From the NCBI RefSeq assembly GCF_014851815.1, contig NZ_JACVAJ010000001.1, positions 1,550,001 through 1,614,000 of the forward strand: a stretch of 64,000 bases of DNA, in the 5' to 3' direction. A program made the translations under genes and the position numbers. This document shows positions 56,879 through 64,000 of the stretch, piece by piece. The first letter of the stretch is position 1; each line of letters begins with the position of its first letter. A model generated the notes under the pieces. It was given only the letters and a program-made list of their open reading frames with translations, was not told where the DNA came from and ran no database searches. Origin of the DNA: Pseudoxanthomonas sp. PXM01 (lineage in GTDB: Bacteria > Pseudomonadota > Gammaproteobacteria > Xanthomonadales > Xanthomonadaceae).

Positions 56879-58288
56879 ATGGAAAACCTGATCCCGGTCA
56901 TTCTCTCTGGCGGCTCCGGAACACGCCTGTGGCCCTTGTCGAGAGAGGCGTATCCGAAGCAGTTTCTGCCACTGGTGGGCGACCAAACGATGCTGCAGGC
57001 CACTTGGCGACGTGCCGCGCCTGTCACCCGGGCAAGGCCCATCATCGTCGCCAACCAGGAGCATCGCTTCATGGTGGCCGAGCAGCTCCGTGAGATCGGA
57101 GTTGAACCGGCTGCCGTCGTGCTTGAGCCTGCAGGCCGAAACACCGCGCCCGCGATCGCCACAGCGGCGCTGATCGCCGTGGCGCAGAACGAGCATGCCG
57201 TACTGCTTGTGCTGCCGTCCGACCACGTCATCACCCACGAGAGCGCGTTCCACGATGCCGTGCGTCTGGCGATGCCGGCCGCCGCCCGGGGCGACCTAGT
57301 GACCTTCGGCATCGTGCCTAAGGCTCCTGAAACGGGATACGGCTACATCAAGGCCGCCCGTGGCGAAGGCGTGCGAGCGGTCGACCGCTTCGTCGAGAAG
57401 CCCGACTTGGAAACTGCGAGGGGCTACATCGAAGATGGCGGGTACTTCTGGAACAGCGGCATGTTCCTGTTCAAGGCGAGCAGCTACCTGTCGGAACTTA
57501 GGCGGCTCGAGCCCGACATGTTGGCCGCATGCGAGCAGGCGCTTGCACTGGCGAAGCGTGACGCTGATTTCATCCGGCTCGACGCGGATGCATTCACGGG
57601 TATCCGCAGCGACTCGATCGACTACGCAGTGATGGAGAAGACCTCCGCTGCCGCGGTAGTGCCGCTAGAGGCCGGCTGGAGCGACGTGGGATCGTGGGGC
57701 GCCTTGTGGGATGTCTCGGCTCAGGATTCCCAAGGCAACGCACACCATGGCGACGTAATCGAAATCGACTGCAAGAATACCTACGCCTATGGAAACCGCT
57801 TGATCGCTCTGATCGGACTCCAGGACGTCGTGGTGGTGGAAACCGACGATGCGGTCCTGGTCGGCAGCCGTGACCGCATCCAGGAGGTCAAGGAGGTCGT
57901 CGGGCAGATCAAGACGGCGGGGCGCTCCGAAGCTGCGGCGCACCGCAAGGTCTATCGCCCTTGGGGAGCCTACGACTCGATCGACCAGGGCGCGCGCTTC
58001 CAGGTTAAGCGCATCACCGTCAAGCCAGGCGCCACCCTGAGTCTGCAGATGCACCACCATCGTGCCGAACACTGGATCGTCGTGAGCGGTACTGCCGAAG
58101 TCACTCGCGGCGATGAAGTGATCTTGCTCGCGGAAAACCAGAGCACCTATATTCCGCTCGGCGTCACTCACCGCCTGAAGAACCCCGGCAAGCTCCCGCT
58201 TGAACTGATCGAAGTGCAATCCGGCAGCTATCTGGGTGAGGACGACATTGTGCGTTTCGAGGACGCCTATGGCCGCACCAATGGCTGA
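56879..58288 (+). CDS. xanB: Mannose-1-phosphate guanylyltransferase / mannose-6-phosphate isomerase
   Basis: This bifunctional type II enzyme makes GDP-mannose for lipopolysaccharide and exopolysaccharide. The 469-residue protein begins [20 protein letters not shown] with the pyrophosphorylase signature, has FVEKPD and the substrate site around residues 160-280, and ends in a cupin PMI domain with [15 protein letters not shown] and the [15 protein letters not shown] tail. The ATG at 56879 with AGGA upstream gives the family length (about 467). A 290-bp upstream spacer holds no gene; it contains TTGACG near 56748 but no clear partner -10. Confidence 0.95.
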   Translation: MENLIPVILSGGSGTRLWPLSREAYPKQFLPLVGDQTMLQATWRRAAPVTRARPIIVANQEHRFMVAEQLREIGVEPAAVVLEPAGRNTAPAIATAALIAVAQNEHAVLLVLPSDHVITHESAFHDAVRLAMPAAARGDLVTFGIVPKAPETGYGYIKAARGEGVRAVDRFVEKPDLETARGYIEDGGYFWNSGMFLFKASSYLSELRRLEPDMLAACEQALALAKRDADFIRLDADAFTGIRSDSIDYAVMEKTSAAAVVPLEAGWSDVGSWGALWDVSAQDSQGNAHHGDVIEIDCKNTYAYGNRLIALIGLQDVVVVETDDAVLVGSRDRIQEVKEVVGQIKTAGRSEAAAHRKVYRPWGAYDSIDQGARFQVKRITVKPGATLSLQMHHHRAEHWIVVSGTAEVTRGDEVILLAENQSTYIPLGVTHRLKNPGKLPLELIEVQSGSYLGEDDIVRFEDAYGRTNG

Positions 58289-59297
58289 GTCCTCGCCCCT
58301 TGCGGCCCACGCCCCTCCCCCATCTCCTCAGCGCGCGGCACATGCCAGTGCACACGTGTCAATTTCCGTGGTATCGCCGGTGTACGGCTGCAAGGGATGC
58401 CTGGAGGACCTGGTGGACCGGGTCGCCGCAGCACTCGCGCCCTCCGGACGTCGCTTCGAAGTGCTGCTGGTGGACGACAACGGCCCGGATGTTGCCTGGC
58501 CGCGCATCCTCGAACTGGCGAAGAGCCGTCCATGGCTGCGTGGGTTCAAACTGTCCAGGAATTTCGGTCAGCACTACGCGATCGCCGCCGGCATAGAGAA
58601 GTCTAGCGGCGACGTGGTCGTGGTCATGGACTGCGACCTCCAGGATCCGCCGGAAGACATCCCCGCCTTGGTGGCCCAGTTGACCGACGGCGTGGACGTG
58701 GTTTTCGCACAGCGCACGGCCAGGCAGGACAGTCTGTCCAAGCGTTTCTTTTCGTGGGGCTTCTTCCGACTACTGTCTTGGCTCACGGGCGTACGGCAAG
58801 ACCATACGACAGCCAATTTCGGCGCCTACAGCCGAAAGGTGATCGACGTGGTCAACGGCATGCCGGAGCGTGACCGCTGCTTCCCCCTGATGGTCAAGTG
58901 GACGGGTTTCACCACACGCTACGTTCCCGTCAACCATGCATCACGCAAGGATGGCGACAGTGGTTACAGCTTCGGCAAGTTACTGCGCCTGGCCACCGAA
59001 ATCGTGTTGTCTTACTCTGACAAGCCGTTGAGGCTGGTGGTCAAGGTGGGTTTGGTGTTCGCGGCCATTGCCTTCGGCATGGTCGGCTGGACCTTGCTGC
59101 GTTTCGTCCAGGGCGATACTCAGGTGGCGGGATTCACCAGCATCATCGCATCGATCTGGTTGGTCGGCGGCGTGATCATATCCTGCCTTGGGATTCTCGG
59201 CCTCTATCTGGGCAGGCTTTTCATCGACGCCAAACGCAGGCCGTACTATCTAGTGTCGGAACAGACGCCTTCCCCGGAGCAGCCCCATGGACAGTGA
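58269..59297 (+). CDS. GtrB/ArnC-like polyprenyl-phosphate glycosyltransferase
   Basis: This family 2 glycosyltransferase should transfer a sugar from a nucleotide to undecaprenyl phosphate. The 342-residue product has the N-terminal GT-A domain with [16 protein letters not shown] and the [10 protein letters not shown] metal motif (DxD-like), and two C-terminal membrane helices (about 258-282 and 298-320) followed by [18 protein letters not shown], the family tail. The ATG at 58269 has AGGA upstream and overlaps xanB by 20 bp; an ATG at 58281 is possible. It is followed by the acyltransferase fusion with an 11-bp overlap. Homologues act in O-antigen glucosylation (Gtr) and lipid A modification (Arn). 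Confidence 0.9.
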   Translation: MAAPMAESSPLAAHAPPPSPQRAAHASAHVSISVVSPVYGCKGCLEDLVDRVAAALAPSGRRFEVLLVDDNGPDVAWPRILELAKSRPWLRGFKLSRNFGQHYAIAAGIEKSSGDVVVVMDCDLQDPPEDIPALVAQLTDGVDVVFAQRTARQDSLSKRFFSWGFFRLLSWLTGVRQDHTTANFGAYSRKVIDVVNGMPERDRCFPLMVKWTGFTTRYVPVNHASRKDGDSGYSFGKLLRLATEIVLSYSDKPLRLVVKVGLVFAAIAFGMVGWTLLRFVQGDTQVAGFTSIIASIWLVGGVIISCLGILGLYLGRLFIDAKRRPYYLVSEQTPSPEQPHGQ

Positions 59298-60411
59298 AGT
59301 TATTTCGCACTCGCCGCTGGACACGGCCCGTTTCGGGCTGGACGTGGTCCGCGGCAAGCAGGAGACTGTCGACAGCAAAGCGATCGCCAAGGCGATCTTC
59401 GCGTCCGAGTGCGATCTCGCCATCCTCCGTGTTCCCAGTGCCGCCGAGGGAATCCATGGCGTTTCGCGATGGGCGCTCCCCCTCATCCACGCCGACACGC
59501 TCGTGTACTACAAGTGCGACCTGCGCACTTACTCCCCCGCTCCATTGCGCAATCCCGAGCTCCGCTTTCGAAAGGCCGGTCCAGGCGATCTCGATGCCTT
59601 GCGTACGCTCATCGCCGAGACATTCCGCAACTACCGGAGCCACTACCACGCCAATCCCCTGCTTGAGCGGGAAAAGATACTCGCCGGCTACCAAGAGTGG
59701 GCGGAAGGTCACGCGCTGGCAGCGGAACGGACACTGTGGATTGTCGAACGCGACGACAGACTGGCGGCCTTTGCGGCATGCTCTGAAACCACCGATGGAC
59801 AGACCGGTGAGGGTGTGCTGTACGGCGTCAGTCCGCAGGAATCCGGCGGCGGCATCTACGGCGACCTGATCAGGCATACCCAGGTCGACTTCGCCAGCCG
59901 AGGCTTCTCCACCATGCTGGTCTCCACGCAGGTCAACAACTTCGCCGTGCAGAAGGTGTGGGCACGCGAAGGTTTCTATCTGTTCGAAGCCTGGGACACC
60001 TATCACATCAATGCGCTGCTTTCTGCACGCAACAAGGTGTACGAGAACTCGGTAAGGTTCACTAAGGATCAGGTAGCCGCGTTCGCGGCGGCGTCCGGCG
60101 ACGTGAATCCGATCCACCTGGACGATGAAGCCGCGCACGCCGCCGGTTTTCCAGGTCGAATCTCGCATGGCGTGCTCGCCGCCGCCGAGCTTTCGCGGAT
60201 TCTCGGCACTGAAGTGCCAGGCCCTGGCACCATATTTGGGCGTCTCGACATGACGTTCCTGCGGCCGGTTCTGGCCGGCGAGCCCTACCACTTAGCGCTT
60301 AAGATCCCCGGAGGCATCAGACCTACTGGTCATATGCATGCCGTATTCGAGATCCGGGACCCCCAATCGCGCTTGTGCGTCTATGCGCACACCGACATCA
60401 TCCTGCGCTAG
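59287..60411 (+). CDS. WecD-like GNAT acyltransferase fused to a MaoC-type hydratase
   Basis: The 374-residue protein joins two enzymes. Residues 1-245 form a WecD-like N-acyltransferase, with the conserved N-terminal segment (about 11-50) and a GNAT fold at about 93-245 (GVLYGVSPQESGGGIYGDL; VNNFAVQKVWAREGF). Residues 255-374 form a MaoC hot-dog hydratase with the motif SGDVNPIHLD, giving Asp272 and His277, the expected catalytic pair of (R)-specific enoyl-CoA hydratases, and an ISHGVL block. WecD acylates the 4-amino group of dTDP-4-amino-4,6-dideoxygalactose, and a wecE gene follows nearby. The fusion may form and transfer a 3-hydroxyacyl group. The domain calls are clear; the joint reaction is inference. 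Confidence 0.85.
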   Translation: MDSEVISHSPLDTARFGLDVVRGKQETVDSKAIAKAIFASECDLAILRVPSAAEGIHGVSRWALPLIHADTLVYYKCDLRTYSPAPLRNPELRFRKAGPGDLDALRTLIAETFRNYRSHYHANPLLEREKILAGYQEWAEGHALAAERTLWIVERDDRLAAFAACSETTDGQTGEGVLYGVSPQESGGGIYGDLIRHTQVDFASRGFSTMLVSTQVNNFAVQKVWAREGFYLFEAWDTYHINALLSARNKVYENSVRFTKDQVAAFAAASGDVNPIHLDDEAAHAAGFPGRISHGVLAAAELSRILGTEVPGPGTIFGRLDMTFLRPVLAGEPYHLALKIPGGIRPTGHMHAVFEIRDPQSRLCVYAHTDIILR

Positions 60412-60451
60412 GCCCGGTCGGCCAGATCGCCTGAAAGCCAGACTACCCGTC

Positions 60452-60817
60452 ATGAGCTATCTATTCATCGCATGTACCGTGCTCCTGACTGTATACGGTC
60501 AGCTCATGATCAAGTGGCAGGTGGGATTGCGCCCCGAGATCGCCGCCGAGGGATTGACGGCCCGCAACATCGTCGCCCTGCTTACCAATCCATGGGTCAT
60601 CAGCGCGTTCGCCGCGGCATTCGGCGCGTCGCTGTTCTGGATGGCTGCACTGAGCCGAATGCCACTCAGCAAGGCCTATCCGTTCACCGCCCTCAGCTTC
60701 CCGCTGATCGCGATCTTCGCGGTGTGGATCTTCCACGAGAGTTTCGATCTGAACAAACTGGCCGGCACCGCCTTGATCATTGCCGGCGTCCTCGTTCTGT
60801 CGCGATCGGGTATCTGA
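60452..60817 (+). CDS. Small EamA/SMR-like membrane protein (flippase-like)
   Basis: The 121-residue product has four hydrophobic helices (about 3-20, 37-60, 68-90, 95-117), the size of one EamA or SMR unit (ArnE/ArnF-like). It starts MSYLFIACTVLLTVYGQLM. Its neighbours are an Und-P glycosyltransferase and sugar enzymes, so it may flip an undecaprenyl-phosphate sugar across the inner membrane. It would need to dimerise. The start of the next gene is 2 bp past its stop. Confidence 0.78.
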   Translation: MSYLFIACTVLLTVYGQLMIKWQVGLRPEIAAEGLTARNIVALLTNPWVISAFAAAFGASLFWMAALSRMPLSKAYPFTALSFPLIAIFAVWIFHESFDLNKLAGTALIIAGVLVLSRSGI

Positions 60818-60818
60818 T

Positions 60819-61442
60819 ATGAGCCAAGTAACGCACGGTATCCGATCCATCCTTTCGCACCCTGCAATCTACGACCTGACTCAGAACATCCTTGGCGCGG
60901 GCAGGTCGCGCAAGAAACTGGTGAAGGATTACATCCGCGCCGAGCCGCGCGACCAATTGCTGGACATCGGATGCGGCACCGCCGAGCTCCTGCCATACCT
61001 GCCAGAGGACATCGACTACGTCGGGTTCGACCTCTCGCCCCGCTATATCGAGGCGGCCAGGAAGCGTTACGGGGCACGGGCCAGATTCGAATGCATGGAC
61101 ATCGCAGATTTCGACGACGACATGGTGAAGGACGGTGCGGACATCGTATTGGCAATCGGCATCCTGCACCATCTGGACGACGAGCTAGCGCACGCGCTGA
61201 TCGATACGGCATGGAGCAAGCTTCGCCCGGGCGGAAGGCTGATCACGCTTGATGGAACCCTCACGGACAGCCAGTCCGGCTTGGCCAGGTCTTTGATTCT
61301 CCGCGACCGCGGGCAGAACATCCGCTCTCCGGAAGGGTATCGCGCACTGGCAGGGACGGATTTTTCCTCGGTGCACCTGACTGTGCGCGAAGACATGCTT
61401 TTCGTTCCCTACACGCACTGCATCATGGAATGCACCCGCTGA
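60819..61442 (+). CDS. SAM-dependent methyltransferase
   Basis: The 207-residue class I methyltransferase has motif I LLDIGCGTAELLPYL (about residues 46-60), an acidic residue after strand 2 (VGFDLSP) and a motif III-like LRPGGRLITLDG. It resembles small-molecule or sugar methyltransferases. It may methylate a hydroxyl or the acyl group of the sugar made here, but no substrate can be given. The start at 60819 is 2 bp after the preceding stop. Confidence 0.85.
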   Translation: MSQVTHGIRSILSHPAIYDLTQNILGAGRSRKKLVKDYIRAEPRDQLLDIGCGTAELLPYLPEDIDYVGFDLSPRYIEAARKRYGARARFECMDIADFDDDMVKDGADIVLAIGILHHLDDELAHALIDTAWSKLRPGGRLITLDGTLTDSQSGLARSLILRDRGQNIRSPEGYRALAGTDFSSVHLTVREDMLFVPYTHCIMECTR

Positions 61443-61469
61443 CTCGATCCTGGCACGGAGCCCAGAACC

Positions 61470-62600
61470 ATGACGATACCTTTCAACAAACCGTACATGA
61501 CCGGCAATGAGCTGACCTACATTGCCGAGGCGCATGCCAATGGACACCTCTCGGGCGATGGGCCGTTCACGCGCCACTGCAATGCCTTGCTCGAGCAGCA
61601 GGTCAATTGCGCCAAGGCACTACTGACACACTCGTGTACAGCAGCGCTCGAGATGAGCGCGCTGCTGCTCGCACTGCAGCCGGGCGACGAAGTCATCATG
61701 CCGTCCTACACGTTCGTCTCCACGGCCAATGCATTCGTACTCCAGGGCGCCGTTCCGGTTTTTGTCGACATCCGGAGCGACACCCTGAACATCGACGAGT
61801 CGCTCATTGAAAGCGCGATCACCGAACGAACCAAGGCAATCTGCGTCGTCCACTACGCAGGCGTCGCTTGCGAGATGGACGAAATCCTACGGATCGCCTC
61901 CAAGTACGGACTGATGGTCGTAGAGGACGCTGCGCAAGCCATTTATTCATCCTACAAGGGTCGCCCACTCGGTGCGATCGGTGATTTCGGATGCCTCAGT
62001 TTTCACGAAACCAAGAACGTGATCTCCGGTGAAGGGGGGGCGTTGCTGGTGCGCGACGAGGCAAGGATCCAGCGTGCGGAGATCCTACGGGAGAAGGGCA
62101 CCAATCGCAGCAGGTTCCTGCGCGGACAGGTCGACAAGTACACGTGGGTGGATGTGGGGTCTTCCTACCTTCCCAGTGAAATCGTGGCAGCGTTCCTGCG
62201 CGCACAACTGGAAGCCGGTGAAACGATCACCGCACGTCGCATCGCCATCTGGGAGCGCTATCATGCTTGGGCGGAAGGCCATGAGGCTGCGGGGCGCCTG
62301 CGCCGGCCGGTAGTGCCGTCCTACTGCAAGCACAATGCCCATATGTACTATCTGCAGCTGCCTTCATTGGAGCAGCGCACAGGCTTTATCGAACGCATGA
62401 AAGCGCAAGGTGTGCAGTGCGTGTTCCATTATGTGCCGTTGCACAGTTCGACGGCGGGACTACGCTATGGCCGCAGCCATGGCGATCTGCGGGTGACAGA
62501 TTCCGTTTCGGACACCCTGGTCCGGCTGCCGCTGTGGGTTGGACTTGAGGAGCGGCTCGACCAGGTGATGGCGACGGCGGACGATGTCCTGCTGAGCTGA
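61470..62600 (+). CDS. wecE: dTDP-4-amino-4,6-dideoxygalactose transaminase WecE
   Basis: WecE makes dTDP-Fuc4N from dTDP-4-keto-6-deoxyglucose with glutamate and PLP. The 376-residue DegT/DnrJ/EryC1-type enzyme starts MTIPFNKPYMTGNELTYIAE and shows HLSGDGPFTRHC, the PLP-lysine Lys182 in FHETKN, and REKGTNRSRFLRGQVDKYTW, blocks that match E. coli WecE/RffA closely. This is the strongest pointer to the sugar made in this locus. The dTDP-glucose enzymes RmlA and RmlB are not in the window. It converges on the partial gene at 62659. Confidence 0.92.
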   Translation: MTIPFNKPYMTGNELTYIAEAHANGHLSGDGPFTRHCNALLEQQVNCAKALLTHSCTAALEMSALLLALQPGDEVIMPSYTFVSTANAFVLQGAVPVFVDIRSDTLNIDESLIESAITERTKAICVVHYAGVACEMDEILRIASKYGLMVVEDAAQAIYSSYKGRPLGAIGDFGCLSFHETKNVISGEGGALLVRDEARIQRAEILREKGTNRSRFLRGQVDKYTWVDVGSSYLPSEIVAAFLRAQLEAGETITARRIAIWERYHAWAEGHEAAGRLRRPVVPSYCKHNAHMYYLQLPSLEQRTGFIERMKAQGVQCVFHYVPLHSSTAGLRYGRSHGDLRVTDSVSDTLVRLPLWVGLEERLDQVMATADDVLLS

Positions 62601-62625
62601 CACGCCATCATCGGACCCGCAAGAT

Positions 62626-62649
62626 GTGGTCGTCCCTTGGGACGACTAC
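62626..62649. terminator. Hairpin between converging wecE and membrane protein gene
   Basis: GTGGTCGTCCC and GGGACGACTAC pair (with one G-U) around a very tight loop. No T-run follows on either strand, so it is a weak candidate for a shared terminator. Confidence 0.35.
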
Positions 62650-62658
62650 CATTCGTGA

Positions 62659-64000
62659 TCAGGGCCGCTTCTCTTCGATATCACCGATCATGCAGCCGAA
62701 CTGGCGCGTATCGGTCGGCACCCTGTATATCTCGGGTGCCCTCAAGGTGAGCATGTTGGTCTCACCTGGATGTGCATCGATGACGACGGATGTCCAACCG
62801 TCCGAACCAGTTCCTGCTTTGCGCAAGGACATGGTGTTCGCCTCAAGGCTCAGCTCACCGGTCGGACACTTGTACCGAAATACGTAGTCCTCGCCCGACT
62901 CGACAGCGGGTGCCGGAATCAGCAGGACCGCCTCGAGACCAGACATCCATCGAAAAGCGGCCTGATCCGGATATGCCTCCCTGGCATACCAGCCCAAAGC
63001 ATAGTCCGGCTGATCCAGGACGACTGGCTGTTCAGCTCTACCGCCCTCAAGGCGCATTGCACCTACGATGTCCCCAGCTGAGTAGGAAGCCGGCGCTTTC
63101 GTGGGATCCACAATCTCGAAAAGTACCACCCCCCTTTCTTCCGCGACCCGGCTCAGCGCGGGATTGCCAGAAAGGAGCCTGAGCGCGACTGGGCCAACAC
63201 TCGGCTGATAAGGGGTGCTGTGAACGGCGATGAATCGCACACCCCGCCCACGTAGGTCCTGCAGATCTTCTTTCGTCGCGATCCCTTGGTTCAACGTACC
63301 GTAGAAGCGCTGGGAGAACGCGTTCCAGTCCGATGGATACATCGAACTGTGGCCATTGACCAGCCTTGCATCGTTCACGAGCGCGAAATATTGGAACGTC
63401 GCGTTCAGGTAGTGGTCCGCCTCCCTCTGAAAAGGAATTGCTACGACGCCCCCCTTGCCCGCCGTTTGCGCATACGCCGCGTTCCGTCCTACCAGCTGGG
63501 ACATCCTGGCGTCGGAGAAATGGAAGTCCACGACTACTGCGTACACGAGCAGTGCCCCAATGACTATCTTCAGCCCGCGGTTGCGTAGGCGCCCAGTGGC
63601 CCACGCACACGCCACCGCCATCATGACGGACGCCGCAAGCGTCACCACAGGCATGATCCTTCCGGGGGTACGCGAGCTGCTGACGCCCGGTACGTTCTCG
63701 TAGAAGAATCGGTACAGGCCTATCCCCGTCCGGTCATCGAACGTCATCCCGAACGCGAGCACGTACGCTAGGGGAAAAACGAGCGCGCTATATGCGACGA
63801 CAAGCCGGATTGCAGGGTCGCTTCCCCATCCGCGCCTGATCAGCGTCACCAACCAACCCAATGCTGCGAGGATCCCAGCCAGCCCAAGGTAGATGGTCTT
63901 CTCGTTGCCCGACCATTTCGTGATGAGATGTTCGAATCCTGGACTGTAGTAACGCACTTCGTTGAGGTCCTGCCCGGCCGCAAGTCCGCTGCTGGACAGG
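62659..64000 (-). CDS. Polytopic membrane protein, glycan-related (5' end outside window)
   Basis: The frame is open to the right edge, so the N-terminus is missing and at least 447 residues are seen. The visible part has four or more membrane helices (about within the first 170 residues: ILAALGWLVTLI, LVVAYSALVFPLAYVLAF, VVTLAASVMMAVACAW, IVIGALLVYAVVVDF) and a large C-terminal soluble domain that should face the periplasm. This is the layout of YfhO/GT-C-type glycosyltransferases and similar O-antigen modifying enzymes. It is an opposing neighbour of the Und-P sugar genes and may be the transferase that uses their product. The family cannot be fixed without the missing end. Confidence 0.6.
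   Translation of the reverse strand, partial: LSSSGLAAGQDLNEVRYYSPGFEHLITKWSGNEKTIYLGLAGILAALGWLVTLIRRGWGSDPAIRLVVAYSALVFPLAYVLAFGMTFDDRTGIGLYRFFYENVPGVSSSRTPGRIMPVVTLAASVMMAVACAWATGRLRNRGLKIVIGALLVYAVVVDFHFSDARMSQLVGRNAAYAQTAGKGGVVAIPFQREADHYLNATFQYFALVNDARLVNGHSSMYPSDWNAFSQRFYGTLNQGIATKEDLQDLRGRGVRFIAVHSTPYQPSVGPVALRLLSGNPALSRVAEERGVVLFEIVDPTKAPASYSAGDIVGAMRLEGGRAEQPVVLDQPDYALGWYAREAYPDQAAFRWMSGLEAVLLIPAPAVESGEDYVFRYKCPTGELSLEANTMSLRKAGTGSDGWTSVVIDAHPGETNMLTLRAPEIYRVPTDTRQFGCMIGDIEEKRP

Overview
The window looks like chromosomal DNA of a Xanthomonadaceae gammaproteobacterium (Xanthomonas, Stenotrophomonas, Pseudoxanthomonas or Lysobacter type). The support is high GC with strong GC3 bias, an Xps-type type II secretion operon in the F-G-H-I-J-K-L-M-N-D order, a PMI-GMP enzyme of XanB type beside etfBA, and REP-like hairpins typical of the group. 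The genus is not resolved. No rRNA, tRNA, insertion sequence, prophage or CRISPR array was recognised.

Layout. (1) 1-8802, minus strand: xpsF-G-H-I-J-K-L-M-N-D, the type II secretion machine; the secretin gene runs off the left edge. (2) 8928-18634: a block lying between xpsF and its ATPase gene xpsE. It holds a secreted subtilisin-like protease, a 600-bp divergent spacer, a 2262-residue trimeric autotransporter adhesin made of six head-neck units, and a small exported protein just after xpsE. (3) 18639-47002: mostly housekeeping genes: xpsE, purL, dsbC, xerD, an RDD membrane protein, lptFG, pepA, holC, valS, rimI, a probable holD, pssA, two DUF4124 proteins, proS, an H-NS-like protein, a ThrE-like exporter, an EamA transporter, an Mla/MCE lipid-transport operon, alkB and ETF-ubiquinone oxidoreductase. 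(4) 47010-55906: a WbsX/RgpF-type glycan protein, a lipoprotein metallopeptidase with FG-GAP-like repeats, scoAB, an ATP-grasp enzyme and etfBA. (5) 55983-64000: a surface-polysaccharide region that looks richer in AT, with a lipoprotein, xanB, a GtrB/ArnC-like glycosyltransferase, a WecD-like acyltransferase fused to a MaoC hydratase, a small flippase-like protein, a methyltransferase, WecE, and a polytopic membrane protein cut by the right edge.

How the genes connect. The protease is a natural candidate substrate of the adjacent Xps machine. LptFG, the Mla operon, PssA and the O-antigen genes all serve the envelope. ETF-QO and etfBA form a complete electron-transfer flavoprotein route. HolC and the probable HolD are the chi and psi subunits of the DNA polymerase III clamp loader complex. 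The most novel-looking piece is region 5. Its genes read as a pathway that makes a 4-amino-4,6-dideoxyhexose, attaches an acyl group (perhaps a 3-hydroxyacyl made by the fused MaoC domain), loads the sugar on undecaprenyl phosphate, flips it and adds it to a surface glycan.
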